A stretch of 64,000 nt of DNA from Pseudoxanthomonas sp. Root65 (GTDB lineage Bacteria; Pseudomonadota; Gammaproteobacteria; Xanthomonadales; Xanthomonadaceae), in NCBI RefSeq assembly GCF_001427635.1, contig NZ_LMHA01000001.1, positions 832,017 through 896,016 of the forward strand. The letters are read 5' to 3'. Shown here one piece after another: positions 63,717 through 64,000 of the stretch (position 1 is its first letter; every line of letters starts with the position of its first letter). The notes under the pieces are model-generated. The model had not been told where the DNA came from, did not search any database, and worked only from the letters and a program-made list of their open reading frames with translations. The position numbers and the translations under genes are program-made.

Positions 63717-64000
63717 TCAGGGACTCCAGCGGTACAGCCAGGTTTCGGACAACGGCACGTGCCCCTCCAGCACGCGTGCATGCAATTCGACATCGCGGTC
63801 GTCAGCCACTTGCGCCTGCGGGCGGAACTCGAAACTCAGGCGCCAGCCCTGCGTTTCGGGATTGGGATACACCACGGCGCCGACGATCTCGCCGCGCGCC
63901 GCCCATACATCGGGCGTCAACCGGCTGTCGCGCGGCAGCGAGGCCAGGCGGCCGCCTTCCAGATCGATCACCACCAGGCGTCGCGCGGGATCGGGGGCGG
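63717..64000 (-). CDS. Periplasmic glucan biosynthesis protein OpgG/OpgD, 3' end only
   Basis: The last 93 or so residues of a protein whose start lies beyond the window. The C-terminus ([45 protein letters not shown]) matches the Ig-like C-terminal domain of MdoG/MdoD. These periplasmic proteins modify or guide the glucan made by OpgH. Whether it is OpgG or OpgD cannot be decided from this fragment. The coupling to opgH (2 bp between stop and start) fits the known opgGH arrangement. Confidence 0.88.
   Translation of the reverse strand, partial: APDPARRLVVIDLEGGRLASLPRDSRLTPDVWAARGEIVGAVVYPNPETQGWRLSFEFRPQAQVADDRDVELHARVLEGHVPLSETWLYRWSP

Overview
The window is GC-rich chromosomal DNA whose gene content looks like a xanthomonad (Xanthomonadaceae/Lysobacteraceae, for example a Pseudoxanthomonas, Xanthomonas or Lysobacter relative). 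This is inferred from the opgG/D-opgH pair beside a tRNA-Ile2 gene, COG3202-type transporters in a free-living bacterium, a DUF11/SdrD_B giant protein followed by an outer-membrane protein and an OmpA gene, and short intergenic hairpin repeats. It was not checked against any database. No prophage, CRISPR array or complete insertion sequence was seen.

Layout. 1-6.9 kb: a minus-strand operon (serine hydrolase, dipeptide epimerase, POT-type transporter, D-aminoacylase-like enzyme) faces a divergent XRE-cupin regulator across a promoter with an inverted repeat; it reads as scavenging of D-amino-acid or murein peptides. 7-10 kb: a LysR regulator divergent from an SDR, a DUF1097 membrane protein and a SnoaL-like exported protein. 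10.1-16.4 kb: three paralogous SDRs interleaved with two paralogous ATP/ADP-translocase-like carriers; two of the SDRs carry export-type N-termini. 16.6-27.8 kb: a stress block (thioredoxin-reductase-like flavoprotein, Nei-family glycosylase, DUF72, DUF4142, PQ-loop-like protein, KatE, hemerythrin, Zn-alcohol dehydrogenase, UvrA2-like ATPase). 27.7-31.7 kb: an AT-richer accessory patch with a decayed membrane gene, a dispersed repeat, a YheO/DauR-like regulator and a divergent M61 peptidase.

31.7-48.1 kb is the most striking locus. On one strand, in transcription order, lie an OmpR-type response regulator, a 3172-residue secreted protein (DUF11 and SdrD_B modules), a 1136-residue outer-membrane protein, an OmpA-family protein and a histidine kinase. 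The two-component system brackets what looks like a surface-structure operon. A (CG)8 tract sits within the first codons of the giant gene.

48.1-49.1 kb holds gene relics and the second repeat copy. 49.4-57.6 kb holds an ABM/quinone-reductase pair, three LysR regulators, an exported amidohydrolase and an alginate-export-family porin. 57.6-61 kb holds pirin, an NQO1-like quinone reductase, a RidA-family protein and a divergent LysR, consistent with electrophile or quinone handling. 61.2-61.8 kb holds a frameshifted relic and tRNA-Ile2(CAU), whose 3' flank resembles sequence beside repeat copy 2. The window ends in opgH, whose stop codon lies inside the tRNA gene, and the 3' end of opgG/D.
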